A stretch of 64,000 nucleotides of DNA, taken from Paenibacillus oceani (lineage in GTDB: Bacteria > Bacillota > Bacilli > Paenibacillales > NBRC-103111). Positions 18,655 through 28,406 of this stretch are shown piece by piece. The notes under the pieces are model-generated. The model ran no database searches, was not told the DNA's origin, and was given only the letters and a program-made list of their open reading frames with translations. Each line of letters begins with the position of its first letter. Position 1 is the first letter of the stretch. The stretch covers positions 32,972-96,971 of the forward strand of contig NZ_JACXJA010000009.1 of NCBI RefSeq assembly GCF_014705615.1, in the 5' to 3' direction. Both the position numbers and the translations under genes were made by a program.

Positions 18655-20325
18655 ATGGAACTGCCCGGAGAACGCCTGTTGATCGCTGCGCTCGGAGGCG
18701 TTAACGAAATCGGTAAAAATATGTACGTCCTGCAATACGGCGACGATATCGTAGTCATTGATTGCGGATCGAAATTCCCGGATGAGAACTTGCTGGGCAT
18801 TGATCTGATTATTCCGGATATCAGTTACTTGCTAAGCAATAAAGACAAGGTGAGGGGAGTTGTCGTCACTCACGGGCATGAAGATCATATCGGCGGCATT
18901 CCTTACCTGCTGAAACAGCTGCAGCTGCCCGTATACGCTTCCCGTTTGACGCTCGGTTTGATCGAGATCAAGCTGAAGGAGCACGGATTGCTCCGGGAAA
19001 CGGTATTGCAGCGTATAGATTCGGACTCGGAGATAACCTTCGGACCTATCCAGTGCAGTTTTTTTAATACGAATCACAGCATACCGGATTGTCTGGGAGT
19101 GGTATTCGATACGCCGGCAGGCGTCATTGTCCATACGGGCGATTTTAAGTTCGATATGACTCCGGTTAATAATCAATATCCGGATTTGCACAAAATGGCC
19201 GATATCGGCAAACGCGGCGTCCTCGTCCTGCTTTCGGAGAGTACCAACGCCGAACGTCCGGGATTTACGCCCTCCGAACGACTGGTTGGCGAGCATCTCG
19301 CAGATGCGTTCGAGAAGGCGGACCGCCGGTTGTTTGTATCCACCTTTGCGTCCAATGTGCACCGGCTCCAGCAGGTCGTCGACGCCGCGATCCAGACCGG
19401 CCGCTCGCTTGCTCTGCTAGGGCGAAGCATGATTAACGTCGTAGCTGTTGCGCAAGAGCTCGGTTACCTTCATGTACCCGAAGGGATGCTCGTCAACCCC
19501 GAAGAAGCGGCCAAGCTTCCTCCGAATCGGGTCGCCGTCCTCTGTACCGGCAGTCAAGGGGAGCCGATGGCCGCTCTATCGAGACTAGCCAGCTCCAACC
19601 ATAAACTGATGGAGATCCAGGCGGGAGATACTGTCATTATCGCAGCTAATCCGATTCCGGGCAACGAGCGCAACGTCGCGCGTATAGTCGACAATTTGTA
19701 TACACTCGGGGCCAACGTCATTTATGGATCCAAGAGCGAAATGCTTCACGTATCGGGGCACGGCAGCCAAGAAGAGTTGAAGCTTATGCTTACTTTGATG
19801 AAGCCTAAGTATTTCATTCCGATTCACGGGGAGTTCCGAATGCTGCATCAACATCGGATACTCGCCGAAGCGGTGGGGGTACAGAGCAACCGTATTTTCA
19901 TCTTAAATAACGGAGATGTGGTCGAATCGGGCGAAGGTTATCTTCGCAAATCGGGACGCATCCCGGCAGGTCAAATTCTTGTAGACGGTCTCGGGATCGG
20001 GGATATCGGCAATATTGTACTGCGGGATCGGCGGCAGCTGTCCGCGGACGGTATCCTGATCACGGTCATCAAGTTAAGCAAGACGGAGGGGAAGCTTATC
20101 TCCGAACCGGAAACGATATCCAGAGGTTTCGTCTACGTCCGCGACTCGGAATCGCTGTTTGAAGAAGTCAATCAACAAGTAGCGACGATCGTCTCCAAAA
20201 TGCATGAGGACAAAATCAACCAATGGAGCGTGATCAAGCAAACGATCAAAGATGCGTTGGGCAAGCTGCTTTACGCCCGCACGAAGAGAAGGCCGATGAT
20301 CCTGCCGATCATTATTGAAATATGA
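18655..20325 (+). CDS. rnj: Ribonuclease J
   Basis: 556 residues, usual length for RNase J. The metallo-beta-lactamase zinc motif THGHEDHIGG gives H73, H75, D77 and H78. HTGDFKFD, STNAERPGFTPSE (beta-CASP region) and HVSGHGSQEE with PIHGEFRML follow in family order, and the C-terminal domain is present. It performs 5'-to-3' exonucleolytic and endonucleolytic RNA decay and maturation in the cytoplasm. The ATG is preceded by GAGGAGGG. Whether it corresponds to the J1 or J2 paralogue cannot be decided here. It is the most clearly housekeeping gene in the window. Confidence 0.95.
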   Translation: MELPGERLLIAALGGVNEIGKNMYVLQYGDDIVVIDCGSKFPDENLLGIDLIIPDISYLLSNKDKVRGVVVTHGHEDHIGGIPYLLKQLQLPVYASRLTLGLIEIKLKEHGLLRETVLQRIDSDSEITFGPIQCSFFNTNHSIPDCLGVVFDTPAGVIVHTGDFKFDMTPVNNQYPDLHKMADIGKRGVLVLLSESTNAERPGFTPSERLVGEHLADAFEKADRRLFVSTFASNVHRLQQVVDAAIQTGRSLALLGRSMINVVAVAQELGYLHVPEGMLVNPEEAAKLPPNRVAVLCTGSQGEPMAALSRLASSNHKLMEIQAGDTVIIAANPIPGNERNVARIVDNLYTLGANVIYGSKSEMLHVSGHGSQEELKLMLTLMKPKYFIPIHGEFRMLHQHRILAEAVGVQSNRIFILNNGDVVESGEGYLRKSGRIPAGQILVDGLGIGDIGNIVLRDRRQLSADGILITVIKLSKTEGKLISEPETISRGFVYVRDSESLFEEVNQQVATIVSKMHEDKINQWSVIKQTIKDALGKLLYARTKRRPMILPIIIEI

Positions 20326-20358
20326 GCGAATGCGGCAGCGGGGTGTATACCCAAATGA

Positions 20359-20390
20359 ATGAAGCCCTTCGACTTTGAAGGGCTTCAACC
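20359..20390. terminator. Hairpin terminator after RNase J
   Basis: GAAGCCCTTC pairs with GAAGGGCTTC around a 6-nt loop. The downstream T tract is weak. Confidence 0.6.
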
Positions 20391-20432
20391 GTTATTTACA
20401 ACTATGAATCGTAACAGGGCTAGCCCCGAACT

Positions 20433-20660
20433 TTACAGCCTTGCGAAGTATTGCTTAAGGTCTTCAATTAGGTCCGGCGGATACGGTTCCGTCCCGGCGG
20501 CGGTTGGAGTCCCGTCATGGGGAGTTTGTCCAGCCGTTTGGTCAATCTGCTCGACGACGGAAGCGGCAACAAATTGTGCGTTCAGCCCGTAGTGCTTGAA
20601 TATAGACAACAAGTCGTCCAGATTTTTATGGTTTTCTATTATTTCAGACAGTCTGCTCAT
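20433..20660 (-). CDS. Small acidic protein, unknown function
   Basis: 75 residues. The helical N terminus (SRLSEIIENHKNLDDLLSIF) is followed by a Pro/Gly-rich middle and a short helical tail. The start is well supported by GAGGTGAGAAC just upstream. No family recognised and no membrane segment. It converges on RNase J with a terminator between. Confidence 0.5.
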   Translation of the reverse strand: MSRLSEIIENHKNLDDLLSIFKHYGLNAQFVAASVVEQIDQTAGQTPHDGTPTAAGTEPYPPDLIEDLKQYFARL

Positions 20661-20848
20661 GTTCTCACCTCGTTGTTTTATTATTTGTAATCCTATTGTT
20701 TTTTATGATATTACTTTGACCAGCCGGACCCCCTATGTAAAAGGGAGGGAAGACCGCTGCCGCTCCCAAATGTATAACTGCAGCTGCGTTACAGATACTA
20801 AACCGGAAAGGGACTAAGATCAAGTCATTTTTGCGAGGAGGAACTCAC

Positions 20849-21022
20849 ATGGCAAAGAGCAGACAGCATCAGGAAGCGCACGGAATCGGTCAAATCGAAA
20901 ATCAATTGGCGCAGCAGACCGAAGCGGCTGAAGAGATTCAAGGAGGAAGCGAAGCGGATCGTAAAGTGATAGCTGCAAGCCGGGAACAGGATTCGGAAAC
21001 CGAAGACGGCTTCGAAGATTAG
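20849..21022 (+). CDS. Small hydrophilic protein, unknown function
   Basis: 57 residues from the ATG at 20849, chosen over an earlier in-frame start because AGGAGG lies 7 nt upstream. It is very rich in Gln and Glu (MAKSRQHQEAHGIGQIENQL) and has no Cys or Trp. It may be a sporulation or stress-related small protein, but nothing specific was recognised. It has its own terminator. Confidence 0.55.
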   Translation: MAKSRQHQEAHGIGQIENQLAQQTEAAEEIQGGSEADRKVIAASREQDSETEDGFED

Positions 21023-21070
21023 CTTCGCCCAACAGGGCATGTGATAGCAGCCATTGCAAGCAACATCAGG

Positions 21071-21097
21071 ACCGCCACTCTTAATGGCGGTTTTTTG
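21071..21097 (+). terminator. Intrinsic terminator
   Basis: ACCGCCA pairs with TGGCGG(T), followed by a T6 run. The next ~320 bp, up to the MFS remnant, hold no supported gene. Confidence 0.8.
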
Positions 21098-21422
21098 TGC
21101 TGAATAGGGCAATCAAACATGGTGCTGCAACGGCAAAACAATCATGTTCGTAAATTTTCATTGCCTTTTAACTTCAAGGATTGTTTTGATGGACTTATTC
21201 TTACTGGGGATGCTCCTTTTGACTCATTCGATCCGCTTATGGTAGTTAAAGGTACAACGCGAATCGGCCTACCCATTTTTTTTGGAATAACGGGCTATTT
21301 TTGTTGTGCCTTATTAGTTTGCCACAGCGAATAATGGATGAGTTTTTTTGTGCTGGTCTGTAACGAGCAAACACTAAGGAACAAGCGTCTAACGACGCTT
21401 GATAAAAAGGAGTTCACTTCCT

Positions 21423-22059
21423 ATGCAGCTTCCATGGAAAAAAACGTTTGCGATTATTTTCAGCGGGCAAATCTTCTCGATCTTAACGTCCGCCATGGTC
21501 CAATTCGCGGTCATCTGGCACTTGACGGAAACGACAGTGTCGGCGACGGTGCTTATGATTGCCGGGCTGGCCGCCTTTTTGCCCCAAGCTATGCTCGGGC
21601 CTTTCATCGGCGTATGGCTCGACCGGTGGAATCGGAAAATGACGATGATTGCCGCCGACAGCGCCATAGCGCTTTCGAGCCTGCTTCTGGGCGCTTATTT
21701 TCTGCTTGGGGAACCGAGCCTTCCGATCGTGTATGCGATCTTAACGATACGTTCTGCGGCGACCGCATTTCATGCGCCGGCATTCCAAGCGGCCATTCCG
21801 CTTATCGCGCCGAAGGAACAGTTGACGCGCGTGGCCGGCTGGAACCAGATGAGAAGCTGGGGCGCGTCATCTCCTTGGTTACGAGTATCACCCTGCTTTC
21901 GTCGCCGATCGGGCTCGCGCTGGCCGGCCCGGTTGTCGATAGGTATGGGGTGCAGGTGTGGTTTTTGGGTCCGGTATTGTAATTGTCTTAACCGGGGCGT
22001 TCATCTATATGAGATTTATCCGGATGAACCGGAACGAAGACGCTGCGGACAGCCGTTGA
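21423..22059 (+). pseudogene. MFS efflux transporter, internally deleted and frameshifted
   Basis: It starts at 21423 behind AAAGGAG and reads through the first ~140 residues of a major facilitator (macrolide-efflux/TetA-like): several membrane helices and the GVWLDRWNRKM loop motif. At about 21852 the sequence jumps, in another frame, to a late segment, DEKLGRVISLVTSITLLSSP, near helix 10 of such proteins. About 150 residues are missing between. A second 1-nt shift near 21970 leads into the tail IVLTGAFIYMRFIRM and a stop at 22059. It cannot give a working transporter. Confidence 0.85.
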
Positions 22060-22113
22060 GAGCTGGACGAACTGTATCGCGATCAGTCGCCTCCTTATCT
22101 ATGTAGTGCTGAT

Positions 22114-22155
22114 AAAAAGCCCTTGTCCGCGTACTGAACGGATCAAGGGCTTTTT
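22114..22155. terminator. Bidirectional intrinsic terminator
   Basis: AAAAAGCCCTTG pairs with CAAGGGCTTTTT around an 18-nt loop. It lies between the MFS remnant and the convergent SBP gene. Confidence 0.85.
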
Positions 22156-22183
22156 GGTCTGCTTCAGGAGTTTCCAGCATTAT

Positions 22184-23524
22184 TTATTTGGCCAGATCAG
22201 CTTCGATCGTCTTGTTCATCGATTCCTCGGCTTCCCGCAATGCCGTGTTCGCATCCTGTTTCCCGGTCGTCACATTTACGAGAGTGCTGAATATTTTAGC
22301 GGCCGCTGAGCTGGTATAGGCGCTGACGTATGAGGGGGCGGCGAATCGATCGGGCAGCATCGCTTTTGTATTTTTCCCCTTGTACATCTCGGACTCCTGC
22401 CCGAACGCTTTCCGGACGGCGTCGTTTTTCAGCAGACTGAGGAACAAGCCTTGCTTGGATTTTTCCATATGGAACGCCTCGCCGGACATGTAGGACAACA
22501 CCTCGAACGCTTCCTCGGGCACCTTGCTCGTCGCCGTAATGAAGAAGTAAAACGGATAAGCTTGCGGACCGATTCCGGGCGCTTCTGTAAGCGTCGGGAA
22601 CGCTGCCAGATCCCAGTTCATCCCCTGCAGTTCGGTGGCTGTATGCATCGTGCTAACCGGCATCCACATGGCCGCCCGTTTTTCCTTCGTGAACATATCG
22701 CGCTGTTTGCCGACCTGCATCTCCGCATTGGTCCAGTCGTAGCCGGGCAGCGTGTAAAACCGCGATATGTTGGCCAGAAACCGGTTCCAGGCGTCGCCGG
22801 TTAACGTCGCTTTGCCGGATTTCGGATCGATCATATTTAGGGAAGTCTGGTTGCGCATCGCCAGATGGGAGGGGGAGATGACGGTTCCGTAGTATTGCAC
22901 CCCGCCATCCTGCCGCGTCAGTTTACGAGACAGCTCGTAGGTTTCGTCCCAAGTCATGCCGTCCTTCGGGTAGGGCACTCCGAATTTGTCGAATAGATCT
23001 TTGTTATAGTAAATCGTGGCCGGCAGCGTGTACATCGGGATACCGTACAGCTTGCCGCCGCCGATCTGCTTCAGCATGTCGACGCTCGTCGTCTCGAACC
23101 GGCTCAGATCGAAGCTGTGCTTCTGAATCAGCGCCGTAATGTCGCGCTCCATCTTCGGCTTCAGCAAATAGTTATAAATTTGCCCGATGGACATGAACAT
23201 AATGTCGACCTGGGTTCCTGTCGTAACGAGCTCGGTTACTTGATCCGCTTTGCCGTTGGTTTTAATGAATTTCGGTGTAATATGCGGATACTTGGCCTTG
23301 ATCGGATCGCCAAACTCTTTCATGAAACGCTCCTCGTCCCAATCCGCGCTCGGATGATAAAATACGAGATCGATCGGTTTGGGAGGTACGCTTGCGGCTG
23401 CTTCAGACTTATTCGAGCTGCTGCCGCTGTCCGGCACTGTAGCAGATGAGCTGCCGCAGGCGCTCACAAGCGATGCGGCTGCCATCGTCCCAATTAATAG
23501 AATCATTTTGAACTTACGCGTCAC
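22184..23524 (-). CDS. Extracellular solute-binding lipoprotein (family 1)
   Basis: 446 residues from a GTG at 23524, chosen because AAGGGGGATTC precedes it and the lipoprotein signal (MILLIGTMAAASLVSAC) follows directly; the frame extends further upstream but without such support. Lipobox LVSA-C anchors it to the outer face of the membrane. The KYPHITPKF motif and the Gly/Trp-rich second lobe are typical of sugar-binding SBPs. The upstream neighbour on the same strand is an AraC regulator. No permease or ATPase gene accompanies it. A near-consensus cre site lies about 95 nt upstream. The ligand is inferred to be a saccharide. Confidence 0.9.
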   Translation of the reverse strand: MTRKFKMILLIGTMAAASLVSACGSSSATVPDSGSSSNKSEAAASVPPKPIDLVFYHPSADWDEERFMKEFGDPIKAKYPHITPKFIKTNGKADQVTELVTTGTQVDIMFMSIGQIYNYLLKPKMERDITALIQKHSFDLSRFETTSVDMLKQIGGGKLYGIPMYTLPATIYYNKDLFDKFGVPYPKDGMTWDETYELSRKLTRQDGGVQYYGTVISPSHLAMRNQTSLNMIDPKSGKATLTGDAWNRFLANISRFYTLPGYDWTNAEMQVGKQRDMFTKEKRAAMWMPVSTMHTATELQGMNWDLAAFPTLTEAPGIGPQAYPFYFFITATSKVPEEAFEVLSYMSGEAFHMEKSKQGLFLSLLKNDAVRKAFGQESEMYKGKNTKAMLPDRFAAPSYVSAYTSSAAAKIFSTLVNVTTGKQDANTALREAEESMNKTIEADLAK

Positions 23525-23616
23525 GGATATCGAATCCCCCTTGTGCTTGTTTGTACGGTGCTCAACGACGCATTGCTGTAAACCGTGTTTCTTGACTCCC
23601 TCCTCTACAAAGCGGA

Positions 23617-23630
23617 TATAAGCGCTTTCA
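23617..23630 (-). promoter_or_regulatory. Possible CcpA cre site
   Basis: Read on the minus strand, TGAAAGCGCTTATA matches the TGNAANCGNWNNCW consensus at all but one fixed position. It lies between the AraC and SBP genes, in the SBP promoter region. Confidence 0.4.
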
Positions 23631-23730
23631 AAAGAAATATACCACGGGAGCCGGTACACGTCTTGCTACCAACGTGTCGACATCGCCGTGGCGTTTATCC
23701 GAAATTGCTATTTTCACTCGTTACCCGCTT

Positions 23731-24552
23731 TCAGACGAAGCTGCGGTACTGCTCAGGCGTTTTTCCGACGAGCTGTTTGAAGTTGCGGGAGAAGTGGGCG
23801 ACCTGCTTGAAGCCTACCTCAAGGCTCACCTCGGTGACGGTCCGTTTCTTGTTAAACATAAACAGCAGCTTCGCCTGACTGATTCTGCGCTTATTGATGT
23901 ATTCGAACACCGTCATTCCCGTCAGTTCCTTAAAGATCTTCACCATATAAAATTTGCTCAGATGGATGCTGTCGGCGAGCCGGTCGAGCGTCAGCTCCTC
24001 CATATAATGATTTTCAATATACGACAATATGTTGCGTACGTTGGACTCCTTGGTCAAAAGTGGCGTCGGCTCGGAGAGATCCGATTCACCGCATTCCCAG
24101 ATGAACAGAAGCAGCTCGCAAAACGCGTTGCGAAGACGGCTCAAGCCGAGCTGGCCGGGCTGGTTCGCAAACCGGTCGAGCTTTAACAAAATTTGTTCCG
24201 CCTCGGCTTTGCGCTCGCCCTCAAGACGCCAGCGTTGATTGCGGATCGTACGGAAGGGGAGGAGCAGATCAATCGCGCCGGGAGTCTGAATAAACGGCAG
24301 CGTGCTTGCCTCGTCGAACCGGATCATCGTGCGCTCGCATGATTCCATGCCGATCGGGCCGTGCTGGCTCATGCCGTTCATGATGATCAGGTCACCGGGG
24401 GCCAGCTCATAAAACGTTTCGCCAATCAGGTACGTACAGCCGCCGTCATGAACGTAATAAATCTCGTATTCGGGATGACTGTGAAACTTCGAAGGCATTT
24501 TATAATCCGAGCGGTAAGCAAATACATCGAGCCATGTACATACGGGGGTCAT
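23731..24552 (-). CDS. AraC-family transcriptional regulator
   Basis: 273 residues: an N-terminal cupin-type sugar-sensing domain ([29 protein letters not shown]) and a C-terminal pair of helix-turn-helix motifs ending [24 protein letters not shown]. The start is preceded by GAGGTGCG. It is followed on the same strand by an SBP lipoprotein gene, a pairing that recurs in this window. It probably activates that SBP gene in response to a sugar. Confidence 0.92.
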   Translation of the reverse strand: MTPVCTWLDVFAYRSDYKMPSKFHSHPEYEIYYVHDGGCTYLIGETFYELAPGDLIIMNGMSQHGPIGMESCERTMIRFDEASTLPFIQTPGAIDLLLPFRTIRNQRWRLEGERKAEAEQILLKLDRFANQPGQLGLSRLRNAFCELLLFIWECGESDLSEPTPLLTKESNVRNILSYIENHYMEELTLDRLADSIHLSKFYMVKIFKELTGMTVFEYINKRRISQAKLLFMFNKKRTVTEVSLEVGFKQVAHFSRNFKQLVGKTPEQYRSFV

Positions 24553-24707
24553 CGGTAACGCACCTCACTCACGGGTCAGCGATTGCGCGCGAAGACAGCG
24601 CTTGCATCTATTGTAAAAGATCGGCGGCGGTAATGAAAGGGGAATTGAAATCCGGCTTTCTCCAGACGCTTCGCGAGGTGTCTCGCCGATCCCGACTGTA
24701 TTCGCTA

Positions 24708-24800
24708 CAAACTTATCAACTAGCGGCTGGAGCGAAGGTATCCACTCCCTTGCACGCGTCAACGGGTTTGCACGTCAAAGGACTGTCCGGGTGTTTTACT
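24708..24800 (+). repeat. Dispersed repeat, copy 1 of 2
   Basis: About 90 bp resembling 38240-38345. Shared blocks are CTTATCAA-TAGCGGCTGGAGC, AAGGTA-CCA-TC-CTT and CACGTCAAAGGAC-GTCCGG. In copy 2 the end forms a good terminator; here that hairpin is degraded. It lies in a ~700-bp gene-poor stretch (24553-25261). Confidence 0.55.
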
Positions 24801-24968
24801 GAACCGTTTCCTTTGTGCAGGAGAATTCTCACCGTATGAAGCTGCAAGCGCCTTACTGGATTTCATAAACAGCAGATGTATGAAAAGGAAAAGATTTATC
24901 GTTTCTTAGAAAGAAAGGTTGGCTGCATCTCCTTTCAAACACTATAGAGTCAGAGGAGGAATTATCCC

Positions 24969-25146
24969 GTGCAAGTGTTTAAAAGCAATCTGGAAATGCT
25001 TGAACCTCAGCGATCCTCGTCCCTAACCGGGTTTACGTCAATGAAGGCGAGAGCTTGACCGTCAAAAGCCCGGACATTCCGGATACCGCGGCGAATCCAA
25101 GTATAACGTGGGTTTCGGACCGACTGATGAAGAAAAGTGAAAATTA
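24969..25146 (+). pseudogene. Frameshifted fragment with a strong ribosome binding site, unknown family
   Basis: A strong site (AGAGGAGGAATT) precedes a GTG at 24969 reading VQVFKSNLEMLEPQR, which soon stops. Another frame then reads VYVNEGESLTVKSPDIPDT and ends at 25146. Together they look like the start of one decayed gene. No function assigned. Confidence 0.4.
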
Positions 25147-25261
25147 ATTTTCGAACGGTCGGCGAGGATAAGAGGAAAATAAAGTAATAACGAAATGATA
25201 CCCGTTATTTGCAGAGCCCCTGTAGTAAAATAAGCTAAAGTACTTACATGACGGGGGAATC

Positions 25262-26194
25262 ATGGAACCAATAATTGATCGAATACGAACAAAAGCGGAG
25301 CAGCTGTTAAACGCTAAAGTCGACGAGATCCGAAAAGTCGAAAACGTTCCGAACAATACCGTCTATAAATTATGGGCGCGAAACAAACCTTACATTTTTA
25401 AAATATACAAGCAGCGAAACTGGCCGGAAGACAGGAAGCTTCTTTTTGTCAATCGGCAGTTGAATGAACAGCAGATAGGCTGCGCTGCGATTATCGAGTT
25501 TGATCGGAACGATCCTCATTTCCATACAGGATATGTGCTTGAGGCATGTTTGCCCGGTAAAACGGCCGATCAAATCGTATTTAACGAACAAACAGGCTTA
25601 GCCTTTTACGAGAAGCTCGCGAGACTGGTATCCCGCATTCATAAGATTCCTATACCAAACTTCGGCTACATCGGGGGAGGAATAGCCGGGTACCCGTCTT
25701 TAGTTGATTTTGTCAGCGACGAGTTTGATGAGAGAGCGAAAAACCTGATCAACAAGCGACTATTCGATACAACCAGCTTGCTCGAAATAAAGAACATGGT
25801 TACCGACCAACTGCGATTATGCGACGGCCACCCCTCCGTATTGTGTCATGGCGATTTAACGACGAAAAATGTAATCATTGACGAACAGGGCGAGCTTACT
25901 TTAATCGATTGGGACGACGCCATGTCGTATAACTGGATCGCCGACCTGTCGAGAATGACCTATTGGATGAAATTTAAGTACACTGCTGACGAAAATAAAC
26001 GATACAGAGCTTGTTTCATGGAGCATTACACAACGGATTGCAGAAAAAGCGATTTTTATCAATTTGAAAACCTGTTTCATGTATGGATCGGATTGGATTT
26101 TTTGAATTATTACGCCAATCGGCCCCAGTATGAGGACACCATGAGGTTTTTCAAAGAAACCGTGAAACAACTTAATCGAAAACAGGATAGATGA
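25262..26194 (+). CDS. Aminoglycoside phosphotransferase/choline kinase-family protein
   Basis: 310 residues with the APH fold. The catalytic loop CHGDLTTKNVI (Brenner motif) and the following LIDWDDA metal-binding Asp are clear, and an N-terminal lobe carries a Lys in the YIFKIYK strand. These enzymes phosphorylate small hydroxylated compounds in the cytoplasm using ATP; only some confer antibiotic resistance, so no substrate is claimed. Its stop overlaps by 4 nt the start of a short acetyltransferase remnant. Confidence 0.85.
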   Translation: MEPIIDRIRTKAEQLLNAKVDEIRKVENVPNNTVYKLWARNKPYIFKIYKQRNWPEDRKLLFVNRQLNEQQIGCAAIIEFDRNDPHFHTGYVLEACLPGKTADQIVFNEQTGLAFYEKLARLVSRIHKIPIPNFGYIGGGIAGYPSLVDFVSDEFDERAKNLINKRLFDTTSLLEIKNMVTDQLRLCDGHPSVLCHGDLTTKNVIIDEQGELTLIDWDDAMSYNWIADLSRMTYWMKFKYTADENKRYRACFMEHYTTDCRKSDFYQFENLFHVWIGLDFLNYYANRPQYEDTMRFFKETVKQLNRKQDR

Positions 26195-26301
26195 AACTAG
26201 AAGTTGGAGCTCCAAATCCGGAACAATGGGGACGTTCAGCAGCTTTTTACCGTAGAGAAGGTTTTACCGAAATAGGGCCGCGGTTGAAACTAAGCTTGTG
26301 A
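26191..26301 (+). pseudogene. C-terminal remnant of a GNAT acetyltransferase
   Basis: The ATGA overlap with the kinase gene opens a 36-residue frame, LEVGAPNPEQWGRSAAFYRR then EGFTEIGPRLKLSL. This matches the end of GNAT N-acetyltransferases (the FYxRxGFxExGPR segment). The acetyl-CoA binding part is missing. Perhaps a deletion fused the kinase gene to the tail of a neighbour. Confidence 0.55.
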
Positions 26302-26344
26302 AATAGTAGCAGTTTGGAATAATTCATCTGGTTGGGAGGTCCAT

Positions 26345-26902
26345 ATGCTTTATTTAATTGGAGGCGCTTCTAGAAGCGGGAAAACAACTACGGCCAAAAA
26401 GATTTTGAAAGAAGCGGGCATTCCTTACTTTTCTTTGGATTATTTAATGATGGGCATCGCACATGGCGTGCCCGAACTCGAAGTTCAGCCGACCGAGGGC
26501 GACTTTCTGACCGGTCAACGGCTGTGGAAAATCGTCGATCCCCTAATGACCGCGATGGTTGAAAACGGAATCGATTACACTGTAGAAGGGGTTCAACTGC
26601 TGCCAGCATTCGTAGCGGAGTTTCAACAAAAATTCGCGGGCGACGTGAAGTGTTGTTTCATCGGTCAAGCGGAGTTGGATGTGACGGCTGTGGAAGAGAT
26701 GAAGTTCCACTCCAGCGCCACCGAAAATGACGGGTTCAACGACCTGAACCATCAAGAAGCGCTGGCCGAAATGAAGAGGATTCGTGCAGACAGCGCGAGG
26801 TATAAAGAAGAGAGCGAAATGCACAATCTTCCTTATTTCGAAAGCTCCTCGGATTTCCATCGTACGTTGGATCAGGTTGTAGCTTATTTAATAAACAAAT
26901 AA
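26345..26902 (+). CDS. P-loop kinase-like ATPase
   Basis: 185 residues. The N-terminal Walker A motif GGASRSGKTT (residues 6-15) is followed by YFSLDYLMMG. This is the layout of small-molecule kinases of the AAA/zeta-toxin-like or shikimate-kinase-like group. The start is supported by GGGAGGT. Downstream motifs are not specific enough to name the substrate. It may belong with the APH-type kinase upstream. Confidence 0.75.
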   Translation: MLYLIGGASRSGKTTTAKKILKEAGIPYFSLDYLMMGIAHGVPELEVQPTEGDFLTGQRLWKIVDPLMTAMVENGIDYTVEGVQLLPAFVAEFQQKFAGDVKCCFIGQAELDVTAVEEMKFHSSATENDGFNDLNHQEALAEMKRIRADSARYKEESEMHNLPYFESSSDFHRTLDQVVAYLINK

Positions 26903-27025
26903 CAGAAAGAACTGCGCGCCCATGAAGAGCTTAACGATCACAGCGCGCGGTGTTTTGCTGCATGACGGCGGTCGATCGATCACAGCTATCCATAATTCCG
27001 TTAAATCAGTCTGCTGCCCATGCGA

Positions 27026-28231
27026 TCAGGACATCAGCTTTTCCAACAATTCGATAGAGCCAAGCGTGAACGGTTCGCAAGCCGACTCCGTGAAGGGGGT
27101 CGTCTTCATTTCATAGCCCCCCAAGCCGTCGCGGAATGCTTCCAGGGTCGGCAGGTAGCCGGTGTATCCATTGCCGAGACTGCTGAACAACGTATGAGTA
27201 AAGGGCGATCTTGCTCCGATTTTGCCGACATATCCATTGAATATTTCTCCGGAAGCCGTCAAAATAGCCAAGTCCCCCAAACGTACAGCCATTAGGACTA
27301 CATCCATGTGAGAACGGTGGAACCCGTTGACAGTCGGTAGTTGGACGACCTTCTGCATCGTTCTTAACGGAACGGAGACAACGGTTGACATTCTCCGCAT
27401 CGCTTCGGAAATATCGCCGCGCAGCTTCCGTCCCGCCTCGACGGCAAACGGATAAGTATCCTCTTTCATCCCGCTGGTAGGACCGCATAAGAGCGGGCCG
27501 ACATCCCCGGTGAATCCTTGCAGGAACAGCGAGACAAAGCCGTCTCCAAAGTCGTTCTCGACCGAGTTCATCGCGAGGCCGACCATCTCCGAACTGATCC
27601 GGTTTGCGCTATTCCACACCATCGTTGGATGCACGGCGCAATTGACGATGCTTGCAACCGGTTTACCGTCCAACGATTCGAAGAGGAGCACGTAGAGCGA
27701 TTTGTCGACCGGAAGTTCAGGATTCGCTTTTAGCCCGGGTCTGCGGTTCGCGGAGATGCTGCAACTCCCTGAACCGACTTTCAGTCGCACGGGCACAAGG
27801 GATTGCGTTAACTCGCGAATCTTGTCGCGAATGCGGGACGTGTATTTCTCGTTGAAGTGAACAGGGGCGCTATGCGTATGCGTCGCATTCACGGTCACGT
27901 GTTCTTCCGCAATGCCTGCGGCTACCGCCCAGGACCGCCTGGTACCGGCTGGAAACGTATTGCTGAACCCGCGATAAAGCCATGGATGTCCGGACGGATC
28001 GGGTACCTCCACGAAGTCTTCATTGGACAGGCCGCAGTCCGGGCTGACGATCACGCATCGGTTTTGTCCATCGTCCAATATGGCGATTCTGGCATACAGC
28101 TCATCCAAAATATCCGTTGCCGGATTAGCCGCGAATTGCCTCGGGTCGTATCCTTGCAGAGGCATCGTTTCTTCGGGAGTAATATTTACTTTTCCGAAAG
28201 CGGCTTTCAACGTTCCGGACATATCGGTCAC
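27026..28231 (-). CDS. Neutral/alkaline ceramidase-like protein (N-terminal domain family)
   Basis: 401 residues. The opening AAFGKVNITPEETMPLQGY, then DELYARIAILDDG, VTVNATHTHSAPV and CAVHPTMV follow the order of the neutral/alkaline non-lysosomal ceramidase N-terminal domain, with His residues that bind zinc in that family. No signal peptide is visible, although true ceramidases are usually secreted, and the C-terminal domain is absent. Such stand-alone bacterial members often sit in sugar or glycan clusters. It is divergent from the ROK regulator gene. Confidence 0.8.
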   Translation of the reverse strand: MTDMSGTLKAAFGKVNITPEETMPLQGYDPRQFAANPATDILDELYARIAILDDGQNRCVIVSPDCGLSNEDFVEVPDPSGHPWLYRGFSNTFPAGTRRSWAVAAGIAEEHVTVNATHTHSAPVHFNEKYTSRIRDKIRELTQSLVPVRLKVGSGSCSISANRRPGLKANPELPVDKSLYVLLFESLDGKPVASIVNCAVHPTMVWNSANRISSEMVGLAMNSVENDFGDGFVSLFLQGFTGDVGPLLCGPTSGMKEDTYPFAVEAGRKLRGDISEAMRRMSTVVSVPLRTMQKVVQLPTVNGFHRSHMDVVLMAVRLGDLAILTASGEIFNGYVGKIGARSPFTHTLFSSLGNGYTGYLPTLEAFRDGLGGYEMKTTPFTESACEPFTLGSIELLEKLMS

Positions 28232-28277
28232 CTCTTCATATAATTTATTTATTTAAATATATTACGAATAAATCGAG

Positions 28278-28289
28278 TTGTAAATTAAT
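28278..28289. promoter_or_regulatory. AT-rich motif shared with the DegT promoter region
   Basis: TTGTAAATTAAT lies in the divergent region between the ceramidase-like and ROK genes, and the identical 12-mer occurs at 29795-29806, just upstream of the aminotransferase gene. ROK repressors bind AT-rich operators, so it is a candidate ROK site. Confidence 0.4.
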
Positions 28290-28406
28290 GTTTTGAATTT
28301 AAATGTGAGCTTACTTGCATCCTCTCCAGATTTGAACGAAGAGAGGTAGTCGTGATATGCTTTATAGAATAAATTATATTGAAGGCCGGAAGGATGAACC
28401 GACACC

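Noticed and set aside
24534..24839. 101-residue frame upstream of the kinase region
   Set aside because: No ribosome binding site or domain; overlaps the dispersed repeat and the AraC start.
25262..26194. Aminoglycoside resistance gene
   Set aside because: The APH fold is clear, but no feature points to antibiotics rather than other hydroxylated substrates.
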